Below, one piece after another: positions 1-11,124 of a stretch of DNA of 64,000 nucleotides; the stretch's first letter is position 1; every line of letters begins with the position of its first letter. The notes below the pieces were generated by a model. The model saw nothing but the letters and a program-made list of their open reading frames with translations. It was not told the origin of the DNA and ran no database searches. A program made the position numbers and the translations under genes. The stretch comes from Gautieria morchelliformis (Eukaryota > Basidiomycota > Agaricomycetes > Gomphales > Gomphaceae). The stretch lies in NCBI GenBank assembly GCA_015179125.1, contig WHVA01000081.1, forward strand, positions 186,001-250,000, in the 5' to 3' direction.

Positions 1-471
1 TTCCGCTCCAGATTCTTGATAGTTTTCTTCCTCCCGACCATAGGTCATTGTTGTAGCACACTTGAGTTTAGACCGTAACGTTTTTTTATATATTCTCGAA
101 GGTTTCGCAGCAGACGTCCGCAAAAATGCCTCAACAGTCACCACAGATGATGGAGGACGCGAGGCAACGACGGGAGATATCTGATGTGACTGGGCCGATA
201 CGCAGAGAGCGGGATCACCAGAATCGTTGTTGACAAGAAGAGCTAAGTCACCATGGGGAGCCATATCACTCATAGTCTGTAAGGTTTGAGAATTGTGATG
301 AATAGCTTTCCCACTGGTAGGACAGAAACGGAGGCAGAAATCGACAGGATATGTGCGTCGCTTGCGCTTAATTGTCTAGATTTGGGGCTTGGAAACTGCC
401 CGGCGATGTCAGTCTAAGTAACATTCACTTACCAAGATACCATTCATGTTGGCAGGCTCTTGTGAGGACAT
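1..471 (-). CDS. Hypothetical protein with basic cluster, 3' end outside window
   Basis: I do not recognise this protein. Reading the minus strand, an ATG at 471 opens a 13-codon exon (433-471, beginning MSSQEPANMNGIL). A GTAAGT donor ends at 432 and a CTAG acceptor lies at 376-379, giving an intron of about 57 bp. The second exon (375-1) continues in phase 0 with TIKRKRRTYPVDF and stays open for 125 codons to the window edge. The KRKRR run could be a nuclear-localisation signal or part of a DNA-binding region. The rest is rich in Ser, Val, His and Pro without a clear domain. It would be transcribed in the same direction as the OPT transporter, whose stop lies about 107 bp before this start, so the intergenic gap is short. 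The joint phase of the two exons and the good splice sites support a real gene. Function is unknown. Confidence 0.5.
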
Positions 472-577
472 CCCGGAGCAAAAGAAAGGTGTCACCACCG
501 TGGCAGCCTTGGAGTCCGACTGTACGCTGTTGAATACTATACTCATTAATGGGGACTCACGCGGTCTACATTCCAAG

Positions 578-3246
578 TCAACAACCCGGGCATGAGCCCT
601 TCGCGCAGCCCCAGCAGCTCGCGATGCCCACCCCGCTGGTTTTCAATACAAGCGAGACAATGCTAAACGTCCCTTCACCCAATACAAACCCGCTAGCGAT
701 AACAATGAGTCGTATCCCACTCCCACCCTTTTGCTGTCCTTTTCGGCGATTATACACGTACTCCACTATGCCACCGACGAGTCGCGCCAAGGAGAAAGAA
801 GGTGTGTTTAAGAAACCAACAGCGAAGGCTATGCCTGAAGGAATCCATTTCGCCCACCATTGACCACGATTGGTAGCCCTTATTTTGAGCCCGGCGTTAA
901 GAGCTGCCAGCAGTGCAAAGATAATCATGAATTCGCCGCTCTTGAGCGGAAGTTGTTTATCACCTATGGATCTACGGTTATCTGGGCGCATATAGCCACA
1001 ATTGGTGTACATACGAAGGAGACGGGCTAGGCTAAGCCACACATAAGCGGTAGGTGCAGGAAAGTTTGGTCCAGGTATAGGGTACGCTCGTTGGTATAGA
1101 GAATAAGCACTAGTCGTAACCAGGACGGAGAGGGCTGAACCCAGCAGCTGTCCATAGAACTGAGCTCGCGGAGAAGCGCCAATGAGGTGACCAGTCTTCA
1201 AGTCCTGCATTAGGTCACCAGCTCTGCGAAAAGTCAAGAGAAGTCAACAGCGAAAACTGGAATACAACTCACTGCTGTGCACCAGCCTCGGCCACACCAC
1301 CAGCGATAATATTCGCTACAATGTTGCCCGGTTGAATCACCGCAAATAATAGTTGACTGATCTTTCCCAGTCCGCTGACTGGATTCAGGTCGGTTTCACC
1401 CAAAGCTCTGACGCTGTTGACAGGGCAAGCCTTAAGCCCCAAGGATAAATTCCAAGTGTGCGAGCCACTCACCCAAGTAGACTTAATAGACCGCCAAGCC
1501 CGAATCCAATAACGGTTGCCCAGGGCTTGATGCCCTCACTCCCGAACACGGCCCATACAAGTACGGTGCCAAAAACCACCGCTCCTCCAGACCCCCATAT
1601 GACCCATTTGATAGGAACAAGCCTGTCCATCGTCTCTGTTTCTTCGTCTTCCGGTTCAAAGCCGTCCTCAGAGATCTTGCGACCAACGACTTTCTCGATT
1701 GATTCGTAAACGATGGGCAGAAGCGAGACGAGACTGTCCGCACACATGATGGCGAGTGAAATCCACAGGATCCAACCGCGAGCGCCTGTTGACATGTCTC
1801 CAACGGGACCAGGTGCCCAGCCCAAACGCTTGGATAAAGGAGACAGAACAGCCCACCCAACCACCATTCCCTGATAAGAAACATTACGGACTTTTTCAAA
1901 CCACACAAGCAGACAAATGACCGACCAAGCTCATGCTCAGAGTTGTAGGGAATCCCATAATTATGCCTACGAATCATTGAGCAAAACAGCTGGTCTGAAG
2001 GCTAGCAACTCACCCTGTCCGACATAAGATAAGCTTGGAGTAAAATTCCACAACCATTCCTGGGCTAAGTAGCTCCCAAAAAGAGGGATAGCAAATACTA
2101 CGGGAAAAAAGTACGCAGCCAACTGAATGATGATTGAGCTTCTAAGAAAGGCCTGGAAAGGAAAAGAGAAGTACCGTTAGCGCTGCTGAGGCAGCAAAAC
2201 TATACCCCAGCATAGACCATCCTTCCTGTTGTACTTCTTCGCGCTTCTTTGCATCGGCTATATCTGCCTCGTCATCGTTATGTGTTTCAATATGCCCTAA
2301 TCGTGAATCCTCGGGAGCAGCTGATGGAATGGACTGGTAATCCTCGCGGTTATTACCATCTGCACTCAGAGGAGAATAGCCACGACGATTCCTCAAGGCG
2401 GCCGTTGGTGGTGGTTTTCGATGAAGAACAGAAATGAGTTGAGCCGTGGCTGTACCAGAAGGAAAAGCCAATTGCTCTTTGATGATCTGAGGGAAAATCA
2501 GAGTGTCCCACAGGCAAAGGGACGATTACTAACCACTTGCTTGCGGATTGGCGGTGCCAAAAGAACTCTGAGTAACTACGCGTTACGATATACCAGAATT
2601 AACCACTTCGTGTTCTTACCCAAAGAATGCAACCGCTAGAGACCACCCGACCCCTTGCAGCCAAGTGAGTTCAAGAGGAGCAATTCCATCTTTGCTAGGG
2701 TCGAGAAGTCCTAGAGCTGGTATAATACCAACAAATCCAGCAGCCAAGGGCATTGTGCCTATGAGAGATATTGAGGTGAGATTATCAACTTATTACCTCT
2801 ACTAACCTGTCGCAACAGCGGTTGTCTGTAAGACAACATTCTCCTGGGGTGTTAGTCGTTGCCGGAAGAGCAAGGATAAAAGGTAGCCGATGAGCGCAGA
2901 TTGCAGAGACATCCTGTCCAAACATCAGGATATAGAAAGGATATGGAGTTGTCGCGACCACAGACGTACATACTGATCCACCCTTGGAGCAGTTTAGCAA
3001 GTACAAAGACGTGGAGTAGAGATAATCATACCAGTTTGAAGACCAAAATAAAGGTTAGTGAAACACAACAAACATCCGACTACAAGTCCTATGGAAACGG
3101 ATCGAAACTGTAACACGCTTTATCGTACAATGCGTGGCTGACGGTCGGCCGCGTACCGTAAATTCAGGCAGGAGACTGTGTTCGTCAGCCTCGCCATGTT
3201 CAGAGAACAAAGGCCTGGACGGCGGTGATACCGGTCTGCACAGATT
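578..3246 (-). CDS. OPT-family oligopeptide transporter, about ten exons
   Basis: Proton-coupled transporter of small peptides or metal-chelate compounds, expected in the plasma membrane or another membrane with many helices. After splicing, OPT-superfamily hallmarks appear in order: NLYFGLQTGWISMMSLQSAL, QENVVLQTTAVATGTMPLAAG, APPIRKQVIIKEQLAFPSGT, GMVVGWAVLSPL, GVRALGETDLNPVSG, AGAQQAGDLMQDLKTGH and, at the C-terminus, a GFVLGEGTFSIVSLVL helix. Exon phases join without frameshift at introns 1224-1272 and 1414-1472 and at several others (for example about 1871 upward, and within 2470-2610, 2770-2810, 2900-3110). An acidic loop rich in D, E and N lies near 2250-2400. The C-terminus (SCPGC then stop at 578) is complete. 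The 5' end is unresolved: the first clear coding is PEFTFRSVSIGLVVG near 3085-3190, the frame is closed upstream by a stop at 3247-3249, and no in-frame ATG is visible, so a further 5' exon is likely. The exact substrate cannot be read. Confidence 0.9.
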
Positions 3247-3249
3247 TCA

Positions 3250-3622
3250 GTTCGTCCTTTCTTACAGAAAGCAATGATACCCTATCCCACCCAGAGGATG
3301 CCATCGGTGGTGTTTCGGCAGTCCTGCTACGCAGATGCCCAGAGAATCACTGTCACGTTCACTTGAACATACGATGACTGTTTAAATAGGAATATCGAAT
3401 GAAAACAACCGGATAGCTCTACCTGATATGAAGCGAAGCTGAACGCAGCGCTTACCTGACATCATAGCTGAGTTCGCCATGCTCTAGGGGATCCAATTTG
3501 GTTTTCGAGTCACTACTTAACATTTGAAGCTGTCTCGATTGCACCGTGCCATCAACATCCTGAGAGCCATTTCGCAAATATACCAGATCCCTGTTTACGG
3601 CACTCAACAACAAGTGAATTAT
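3250..3622. promoter_or_regulatory. Divergent intergenic region between OPT transporter and MetRS
   Basis: The two genes point away from each other, so this stretch of about 370 bp should contain both promoters and 5' untranslated regions, plus any small first exons. A minus-strand ATG (MASSGW...) occurs near 3307 with a GTAAGA donor behind it, but it does not join the transporter frame cleanly. I see no clear TATA box or repeated operator. Confidence 0.4.
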
Positions 3623-6408
3623 ATGTCTCAGAAAATTCGACAGGCGGAGGGGTTATTACGCGACCTCCCAGGAAAGGGTCAGACAGTGTACGCATTCGAG
3701 TCACCCGGACTATGAGATACGATACTCAGATACAGCGTAATATTCGCCTGTAGACTACCCAAAGATGGCGAAACGAACGTCTTAATCACGTCGGCTTTAC
3801 CTTACTGCAACAATGTGCCACATCTAGGTAAGCCCGTTGTCGAGAGTAATATACTGTGCCACATAGGATTGTATCCCAGGAAATATCATTGGAAGCACTC
3901 TGAGCGCAGACGTGTTCAGTCGGTGAGGATCTTGATCCCCCCCCCCACGATCTATGTTGGTTAACCCGCGCAACCAGTTACAACCGTAAGCACGCGCCTT
4001 TCGATGGATCAAAAGCCGTAGGAATGAGTTGCATATAGGTACACGGAATCGGAGGACACTTTACGTTTGTGGTACAGACGAGTACGGTACTGCCACCGAA
4101 ACCCAGGCGTTGAAGGAGAATATCACGCCCAAAGCACTGTGCGACAAATATCATGATCTTCATCGTGAAACCTACGATTGGTTTGACATCGGGTATGGCT
4201 TCATATGCTGAATGTCCCACACATTCTCACTTTAGTAAAGCTTTGACATATTCGGACGGACGTCAACTCCCCATCATACAGAGTGGGCTAGGGTCCTCAC
4301 TAATTGAGTTAAGCTCACCAGCATCTTATTGTTAAAGGATATCTCAAGACATATACCTTCATCTGAGTAAGAACGGCCTGCTAGAGAAACAAGTCAAAGA
4401 TCAGACATATTGTGAAGGCTGTCAAAGGTAAACTTCACGTTGGTTTCGTGTTCCCGTTTAAACTTTCCTGGCGGATGATCAGGTTCTTGGCAGACAGACT
4501 TGTTGAAGGGACCTGTCCGAATTGTGGGTACGAGGCACGTAATCGGAGTCGCTGTTGGTTTCGGTTCTAGTAATCATTCCGTTATCAGGATGCACGGGGA
4601 GACCAATGCGATGGATGTTCGCGAACTTTAGACCCATTGGACCTCATTTCACCTCGATGCCAGCGAAATAAGACACATACTGTTACTGCCCGGCCATCAT
4701 CACACATGTATGTCAGGCTGAACGCCATCCAACCGCAACTCGAAGATTGGCTCTTGAAGACTTGGAAAGTTGGAAAGTGGAGTCCAAATGCAGTTATCAA
4801 CGCCGATGGAGATATCATCGATGCTCGGCTAAGAGGAGGGCTCAGACCTAGTCCAGTGACGAGAGATCTGGTGTGGGGCGTTCCGGTACCTACTACCGGG
4901 AATGCAGATGAGGATGAGGAAATGAAGGATAAGGTCTTGTGTACGCAAGCATCCTCTTTGAGATTCCGCAGTATGTGACTGACGATACTGACAGATGTTT
5001 GGGTACATATATTATATTATCCTTACCTAAGGATAAGCTTTGATTTACTGGTTATAGTTCGATGCTCCAATTGGGTATCCTAGCATTACTGCCAACTATA
5101 CCTCGGAATGGCGACGATGGTGGTTCAACCGGAATAATGTTAAACTCTATCAGTTTATGGGCAAAGATAACGCTTACTTTCATAGCGTCTTCTTCCCCTC
5201 GGTACAACTAGGCGATGGTAGAGATTGGACGATGTTGCACCATATCTCGACGACAGGTGTGTGTGACCCCAAGAGAAGTTGTATTTTGCACACATTCATA
5301 TACGGCTGTCCAGAGTTTTTAAATTACGAAGGAGGAAAATTTTCGAAATCGCGGAATCGTGGCGTGTTTGGACCGGCCGCGAAAGAGACGGGCGTATCTT
5401 CTTCTGTATGGAGATATTACCTCCTGTCAACACGTCCAGAAAATTCGGATTCCATGTTCTCATGGAGTGAATTTGTAAGCTCTACCCTCTCTGTTAGAAA
5501 GAATACATATTTAATAAAATTGTTACAGGTTAGCGCTAATAACGGTGTCCTCTTGAATAAGTGAGCATTGCATTTCATGAATAAAATCGATCTAACACCT
5601 CTGGGGATGAACCAGCTTTGGCAATTTCGTCAATCGAGCCCTCAAATTTGTTTCGGCGAAATATGATGGCGAGGTGCCGGATGGTGGCGACAGCCCAGGT
5701 GTTTTGTCGTCAGAAGGCGACCCGGACCAAGCCTTCATTACAGAGGTCAACACGCTGTTGACTAGTTACCTAGAAGCTATGGATTCCGTTAAATTGCGCC
5801 TAGGTTTGCAGACGGTGATGCAGCTCTCTGCCCGCGGAAATCTATACCTACAACAATCTGGTCTCGGAAACGCGCTTCTGGCTGATGACTCCAAGCGCTG
5901 CGCCCAGGTTGTAAATCGAGCGCTGAATCTCATATATATCCTTTCCGCTGTCGTATATCCCTTCATGCCCGGCACATCCGACGCGATCCTCTTGCAAATG
6001 AATGCTCCGGCGCGAGCTGTACCAAGCGAGCTCAGCCACGACGTCCTTCCGGGACATCGAATCGGTACTCCTGCGCATCTGTTCAAGAAGATAGAAGAGA
6101 AACAGGCGGATATTTGGCGGCAAAAGTTTGGTGGAGCTGCACCACCGGCAGAAGTCGCACCTGCTGGCGCTTCTAAAAGGAAGGCAGGGACAGCAAAGAA
6201 GGCGATGACCATGATCAGTGACGATGCGGTGAGAAGCAAAGCTGTTCTCGAGTTAGAAGCGCAAGTCAAAACACAGGGTGACATTGTTCGCGCTCTGAAG
6301 GAGAAGCAGAAGAAGCAGGTGCAGCTGGGAGAGGGGGAGTTATCGAATGCGCTTGCGGAACTTTTGAGACTCAAGGCAGTCTTAACCAAGGAACAGGCTA
6401 AAAATTAG
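3623..6408 (+). CDS. Methionyl-tRNA synthetase, cytosolic, with C-terminal WHEP-like domain
   Basis: Class I aminoacyl-tRNA synthetase that charges tRNA-Met. Seen after splicing: [16 protein letters not shown] with the HIGH-type HLG(N) signature (3754-3827, continued at 3880), [20 protein letters not shown], two CxxC zinc-knuckle pairs (TCPNCGYE and [11 protein letters not shown]), [43 protein letters not shown], and the KMSKS-type loop [12 protein letters not shown]. The anticodon-binding helical domain follows in the last exon. A C-terminal helix pair ([14 protein letters not shown] ... ELLRLKAVL) matches the WHEP type seen on animal MetRS and several other synthetases. The start at 3623 is chosen because its frame splices at 3687/3754 (donor GTACGC) into [13 protein letters not shown]. 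An upstream exon is not excluded. The splice after DVFSR (3922) into TRNRRTLYV is ambiguous: the obvious acceptor at ATAG before 4038 is out of frame, while an acceptor near 4021 keeps frame. One intron (4535-4588) looks like GC-AG. Confidence 0.9.
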
Positions 6409-6469
6409 AACATAGACGGGTATACGGCTCTCTCATAATGTTACATTACATTTAGTAGATTGTTTACAG

Positions 6470-7552
6470 TCAAAAGGAGGATTTAATGGAACCTTTCACA
6501 CCATGTTCCCACACAAAGGCGGCGAGCTCTTGCACCATACGTGGGGTACATTCATGGCCTGCGTTTTCCTCTACAATCACCTTCTTTGTTCCATTCCCCA
6601 CCTGGAGGGCCTCCACAAATTTCTCGCTTGCAGACCAAGGCACGAGCCTATCGTTGGCACCTGAGAGCACGAGAATGTGCTTGCCAATGAATGGATTCTG
6701 GGAGGGATTGGGCGATGAAGCTTCAGCTGAAGACGGGTCATGAGTCTTGACATAGCTCATAAAGGAATCAGGAAAGTGGGGTGGTGCCACAGTAAGTCCC
6801 GACGCTTGCGCACGGGGCCCCATGAGGGGGAGGTAGTCGGGACAGCCAATGATTGGGATCCCGATCTTTACGCGTGGTTCTGTGCAATGTCAGTGGGCTG
6901 GGGACGTATGAAAGACGAAATGTCTGACCATCTCTCAGGACGATCCACGTCGAGTGACCCCCTAGGCTTATGCCAGACAACATCCATTCGTGAACTTGCC
7001 GCTCGCCAGATGGAAATAGGTAGGCCGGGAGAAAATCTATCAAGAAAGAGACGTCCGAAGCTGATCCCACTATGTTTCGATGCTCATGAGTTCTCACATT
7101 ACAGTAATGAGACGTCGCGCACGTACTCTGTATGGCATACATGTCGACCCTGCAAAATATTTAATATGACTGGTAGCCCTAAACATAAAGGTTGAATCTT
7201 ACGCATGCCGCTGGTTATGACTTGTCCAATCATCGTTGGCGGAGCGGTTTACAACACGTGTGCCGTGGTTACGATGGTCCTAAGACGCATAAGATACTGA
7301 AATTAGCGTGGAGCATGTAGCATCATCACTCACAAAGGTGACTACAACGAGGTCCCGGTCAGATGGACCTTGGGACTGAGCATAACCCAGAACAGCGTTC
7401 ACGACCCTCTCTACGGTGCTTGTAGAACCATGTCGTCCATGGAGCAAGAATAAGACAGCGAGGGGACGCCCTTTCTCTTGAAGAGCAACGTATGAATAAA
7501 CGTTGACCGTAATACCAGCGACGACCAGTATCTCTTTCGAAATTGTGGACAT
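6470..7552 (-). CDS. Alpha/beta hydrolase, unassigned subfamily
   Basis: Serine hydrolase of the alpha/beta fold. The ATG at 7552 begins MSTISKEILVVAGITVNVYS. The oxyanion-side strand is VLFLLHGRHGS, followed by DLVVVTF|DHRNHGTR across an intron (donor GTGAGT, acceptor CTTAG). The nucleophile elbow is GISLGGHS. The acid/base end is HILVLSGANDRLVPWSASEKF and ENAGHECTPRMVQEL, giving a plausible Ser-Asp-His triad. At least three introns are inferred (near 7280-7330, 7150-7200 and 7060-7130, with another around 6860-6910). No signal peptide is visible, so a cytosolic location is likely. The lid region (PPHFPDSFMSYV) is short. The substrate cannot be inferred: dienelactone-hydrolase-like, esterase and peptidase-like relatives all share these motifs. 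It is convergent with MetRS, with about 60 bp between the two stops. Confidence 0.8.
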
Positions 7553-8449
7553 TTGAGACTGGGAGAAAGGTTGTTATCAAGAAACAAATGGCCTGCATAC
7601 CACGGCTTCATGCACTGATGATAAGTTCCGCAGCATCATGCACATGAAAGAAAAAAAAAAACATTCTGCGCCGCTGGTGAGGAGGACGCACTGCCAGTGG
7701 GTAATGTCTTATTTTTTATTTACCAACGCAATGTCAAGCTGGGGGACTACCTGAAAGACCATTGAGATAGAATAAAATTTCCCTTGCTTGTGGCACTGGG
7801 AATGGGAAATCCGATCGGCCAAGTTCCACTCTAATCGGAGGCACGCACACGGTCTGCCGGCACCGCGGCCCTGTCCTTATATTACAGGAAAGATAAGCTG
7901 CATCAGTGCACACAGTCTGTGCGATACAACCGTGTAAAATTTTGTCTTCCTGAAGTTGAGACTTGTAGCAATAGTGACATGCCACTCACCTGTTCAGAGC
8001 CTCAACGCAGCCATTTGCAAGCTCATTCGTTCAGTCATCTGGCTTTGCTTCGCCGTCAGATGAGCTTGGCTAATAACAGCCATACCAGCTCTGGCATTGG
8101 TATATTTACAGTAGCATCCTGGTGGCTGCGGCAGAGCTCTTCAAGTACTGGTTGGCAGCCCAAAAGGCGGTACACTGGATTAGTGGTGGCACCTCATGCT
8201 GATGACTCTTGTTAAACAGCAGCCTTCTTGCCAGATACACATCCGAGTCGAGCATCCATTGCCTGTGGGCATCGGACGGTCAGCCTTGTGAATTAAGTGA
8301 GATCATCGTGAATAATTTCATGCCCAAATCAACAGCAGCAACCATTTGGTCTATGCATGGGAGAAATGAGTACAGAGTGAAGCAATCAAGTATCACTCAT
8401 CAAGGCTCGCAAGATAACAGCAGAAAGGATACTACCCTAGACCTCTGGA
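7553..8449. other. Intergenic region, no supported gene
   Basis: About 900 bp between the hydrolase start and the phytase stop, both minus-strand genes. It should hold the hydrolase promoter and the phytase 3' untranslated region. A poly-A tract lies near 7650-7662. Short ORFs on both strands show no recognisable motif and no consistent splice structure. Confidence 0.4.
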
Positions 8450-10210
8450 TCACACAAAACAACGCGGCCAATCGCCCTCGCCGTTATTTCTAGAATAACT
8501 TTGAGACTTCACGAACGCATCAAGCGTGCATACCCCATCCTCCCCGGATCCACAGATCTCTAAGGGGACCACGCCGTCGTTGATGAGCATCCGCACGCTC
8601 TCACGCCCATCGCAGGTCAGCCGTTCCGTGACCAGTTTCGAACCGAAGGGAACTAATTCAGACACAAGCCAACGCCTCGAGGGATCGGGCTGCGTAGGAT
8701 CAGGTGCGGTCAGAGGACGCATGATACCCATCGCAGCGTAGATCGCAATCATCTGGTTGTCGTGTGAGAAGTCTGCATAAACCGTGCGATTCAGCGGGAA
8801 TGTGTCTGGAGAGGAATCGAGAGTTGTGTTTGTCTGTGTAGCGTCGGAGACCGGTGTGCCTGTGAGGCGTGCGAGGAGCTCGTTCACGTATCCCACACCT
8901 TGCACTGGACCGAGCGCTTGTCCATACCTGGTTTGAAGATAGGTATAGTGACATATCACTCTTGGGCGCCACTTACCCGGTGTTGTAGTACTTATCGAGG
9001 TCGCCATAGTATTCAAAGCCCTCAAATTCCTCTTGGCTGAAAACGCCGCACCAAGGGCTAGGCGTTTCTTTCGCTAGGGTATCGAACGCGCAGAGCGAGA
9101 TCAGGCTCGGGATGTCTGCATTGTCAAGGGTCGCCCCAGGCGCAGCAGCATTAAGACGCTGCGCAGCAGCTGGCGCGAATGTGTCTTGCCACACTTCCGT
9201 TTGAGCATCTGAATCTCCAGCGCCTGGACACATTTTGTCATCCAGCGTGTCCTTGAGCAGCTGTCAGGTGAGTAAGAACAATGAAAAGCGGGCGCCACAC
9301 ATTGGCTGCTTCGTTAAGCAGTAAAGGCGGAGCTGGCACAATGACCTTGTTGCTGGCATATGAAAACCCTGCAGGTCAAGCTTGAGTTTGGGCATAATTG
9401 ATTGACACCTGAAAGTTATACCGGCGGACCAATGGACAGCCGAATCCACAACCCGTTGCCCACTTGATGCTCGGACAAACGGTACGATGTCTTTTGATAC
9501 CAATTGGGTGTAGCGCTCGAAGGCCTCTTGACCTGTATCATATGATCTGATATGCATTGACAACCACACATCCATGTATCAAGTTGCATCACTCACTGTG
9601 CTGCACCAAAGGCAATGAGATCATCATGGCCCAAATCATACTCGTAAGCACTCAGAAATTCAAGCCGTGGATCATTCAAAGCAGTGGCATTCTGAAGTTT
9701 CGAAACCGCTGTACTTATCCGTCCACCGGCGTTAGTGGTAGGAAATCGTGCACCGTGTCGTTGCAGCTGAGAGTTCCGCTTAACTCATTCACATGCTCAC
9801 ACCAGAATAATCACTTACTATATTAACCTAATGGCCCTAGCTCGGACATCAGATCGTATGATTCGATCTGGCTACGTTACCTGAGTAATTGTACATCCAG
9901 CTGGAGGCTCATATACTCCTACAGGAAATGCTGGAGAATACTGCGCCCACGAATGTACCATGCGCTCTGGTAGGTCGATTTTCGGGACTGTTGGGTTAAC
10001 ATTGTTACCCGCGGAGTGCCTCCAGAAGGCGCAAAAGACTACGAAAAGCAGAGCAGCCTGAAGAACGCGAGATCGACTATGTCCGGTGCGCAACTTGTGT
10101 CCACAAAAAGAGCGAGAGATATCCGCATCCTGCGTTGAACACTCATTTGCCTCTTCTATCCGCAAGTACTCTGGGGTAGCTTTTACAGCTGATGTGAGTG
10201 GGAGACCCAT
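8450..10210 (-). CDS. Histidine-acid phosphatase, phytase-like, with N-terminal membrane anchor
   Basis: Releases phosphate from phytate or other phosphomonoesters through a phospho-histidine intermediate. The catalytic motif RHGARFPT is encoded near 9740-9765, after the conserved pre-motif YEPPAGCTITQ. Then come LSAYEYDLG, HDDLIAFGAAQ, PFVRASSGQRVV, WCGVFSQEEFEGFEYYGDL and KYYNTGYGQALGPVQGVGYV. The proton-donor HD motif is in YADFSHDNQM (about 8750-8780). It ends with a Cys-rich tail (ICGSGEDGVCTLDAFVKSQ ... CFV). Multiple short introns are needed. The short piece joining CTITQ to LQRHGAR is unresolved, and a micro-exon is likely there. Unlike typical secreted fungal phytases, the ATG at 10210 is followed by about 48 polar residues and then one hydrophobic helix (VLQAALLFVVFCAFW), suggesting a type II membrane anchor instead of a cleaved signal. 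Confidence 0.85.
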
Positions 10211-10310
10211 GAAAGTTATGAGGAACGTGCGTTGTTTTATGTTAACACACGCAGCGGCTGACTAGCTTGCCGATTCAAAATCCGACATAGCCGCCCAGCC
10301 ACAGGGAAAA

Positions 10311-10382
10311 TTACGCGACGTCATCTATTTACGCGACGTCATCTGTTTACGCGACGTCATCTGTTTACGCGACTTCATCTGT
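10311..10382 (+). repeat. Tandem 18-bp minisatellite, four units
   Basis: Four head-to-tail units of ttacgcgacgtcatctgt at 10311-10328, 10329-10346, 10347-10364 and 10365-10382. The first ends ctat and the last has gacttc in place of gacgtc. Each full unit contains GACGTCAT, close to a cAMP-response/bZIP core (TGACGTCA). The unit length is a multiple of three and the plus-strand frame stays open through it, encoding repeated LRDVIC and continuing into the downstream exon frame. It could be a regulatory array between phytase and the next gene, or part of an exon. Confidence 0.85.
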
Positions 10383-10835
10383 CACTACCATGACCGACTA
10401 CGAGGACAGTCGAAAGAGTATGGAGAAATATCTCTGGTGCCAGGAGACACCAAAGCGTTTTTAGATGCTCAAGTGTGGAATGCCAACCACCCGTATACTG
10501 TGCGTATTCATCTTATTTATGCATTTCTCATTATGAAATGGGCCACTTAGGACCCCAACCTCCCTAGAGCATTTACCTCATACAAATCCTTCATTTGTCC
10601 TGATGGGACCGAAGTACGGGTCAAGAGGCAGGGTATCGCATGCATACTCGAGATGTATAAGGATGGTGAGATAGCTTTCAAGGCGGAATGTGATGTTGCG
10701 GTGTATGAGGTGAGGAGGAATGGAGATGAGGCACTCGTCCCAACAGCTGCGGCTCAATTTTCCCCCGACTTTGAGCCCTACCAGCAGGTATACACTGTAA
10801 GAACCCGGCCTTTGGCCGGTTACTTACCGGTATAA
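10383..10835 (+). CDS. Hypothetical two-exon protein, start not found
   Basis: I do not recognise it. Exon one reads EYGEISLVPGDTKAFLDAQ then VWNANHPYT up to 10499. A 51-bp intron with GTGCGT donor and CTTAG acceptor spans 10500-10550. Exon two continues in phase with DPNLPRAFTSYKSFICPDG, then TEVRVKRQGIACILEMYKD, and stops at 10835 after RTRPLAGYLPV. Splice sites and phase agree, which supports real coding. The frame has no ATG back to the stop at about 10263, so either a further 5' exon exists or the gene is decayed. The frame upstream runs through the LRDVIC minisatellite. It is divergent from the phytase gene. Confidence 0.4.
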
Positions 10836-10837
10836 CC

Positions 10838-11124
10838 TTTCTTCCGAGCCCGAGCCTTGTGATACTCGTGCCTGAGTACTTATGATGCTTATCCTGCGCC
10901 CGAGCCCGAGCTAGAGCTCATATCCGACCTTGATCCCATGCCCGTATCCCCTTAGTTACTGATTCCGCTCCATCACGCATCACTAGTATATTACCTCGCC
11001 CTGACCTCGCCCCCCCCCCCCCTGACCTCACCCTGACCTCACCTAATATGCTCGCCCCTGACTCGTACCCTCACTCGTATATAAACCCCCTTGTATGCAT
11101 CCCTACTCCTCAGTCGGAAAATCA
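10838..11124. other. Low-complexity C-rich stretch
   Basis: Repetitive text built on gagcccgagc, cctgacctcgcc and an uninterrupted C-run near 11011-11022. No coding signal is visible. It may be the left part of the LTR-like repeat that follows. Confidence 0.5.

Noticed and set aside
3524-3715. Longer MetRS N-terminus from 3524 (MKLSRLHRAINILRA)
   Set aside because: The frame is open upstream of 3623 but shows no GST-like or other MetRS N-terminal domain; kept only as a possibility, with the start set at 3623.
6740-7195. Plus-strand ORF of 151 codons opposite the hydrolase
   Set aside because: Antisense to a gene with clear alpha/beta hydrolase motifs; its translation has no recognisable content.
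10311-10382. CRISPR-like array
   Set aside because: Units are directly adjacent with no spacers, only four 18-bp copies, in a eukaryotic genome; it is a minisatellite.
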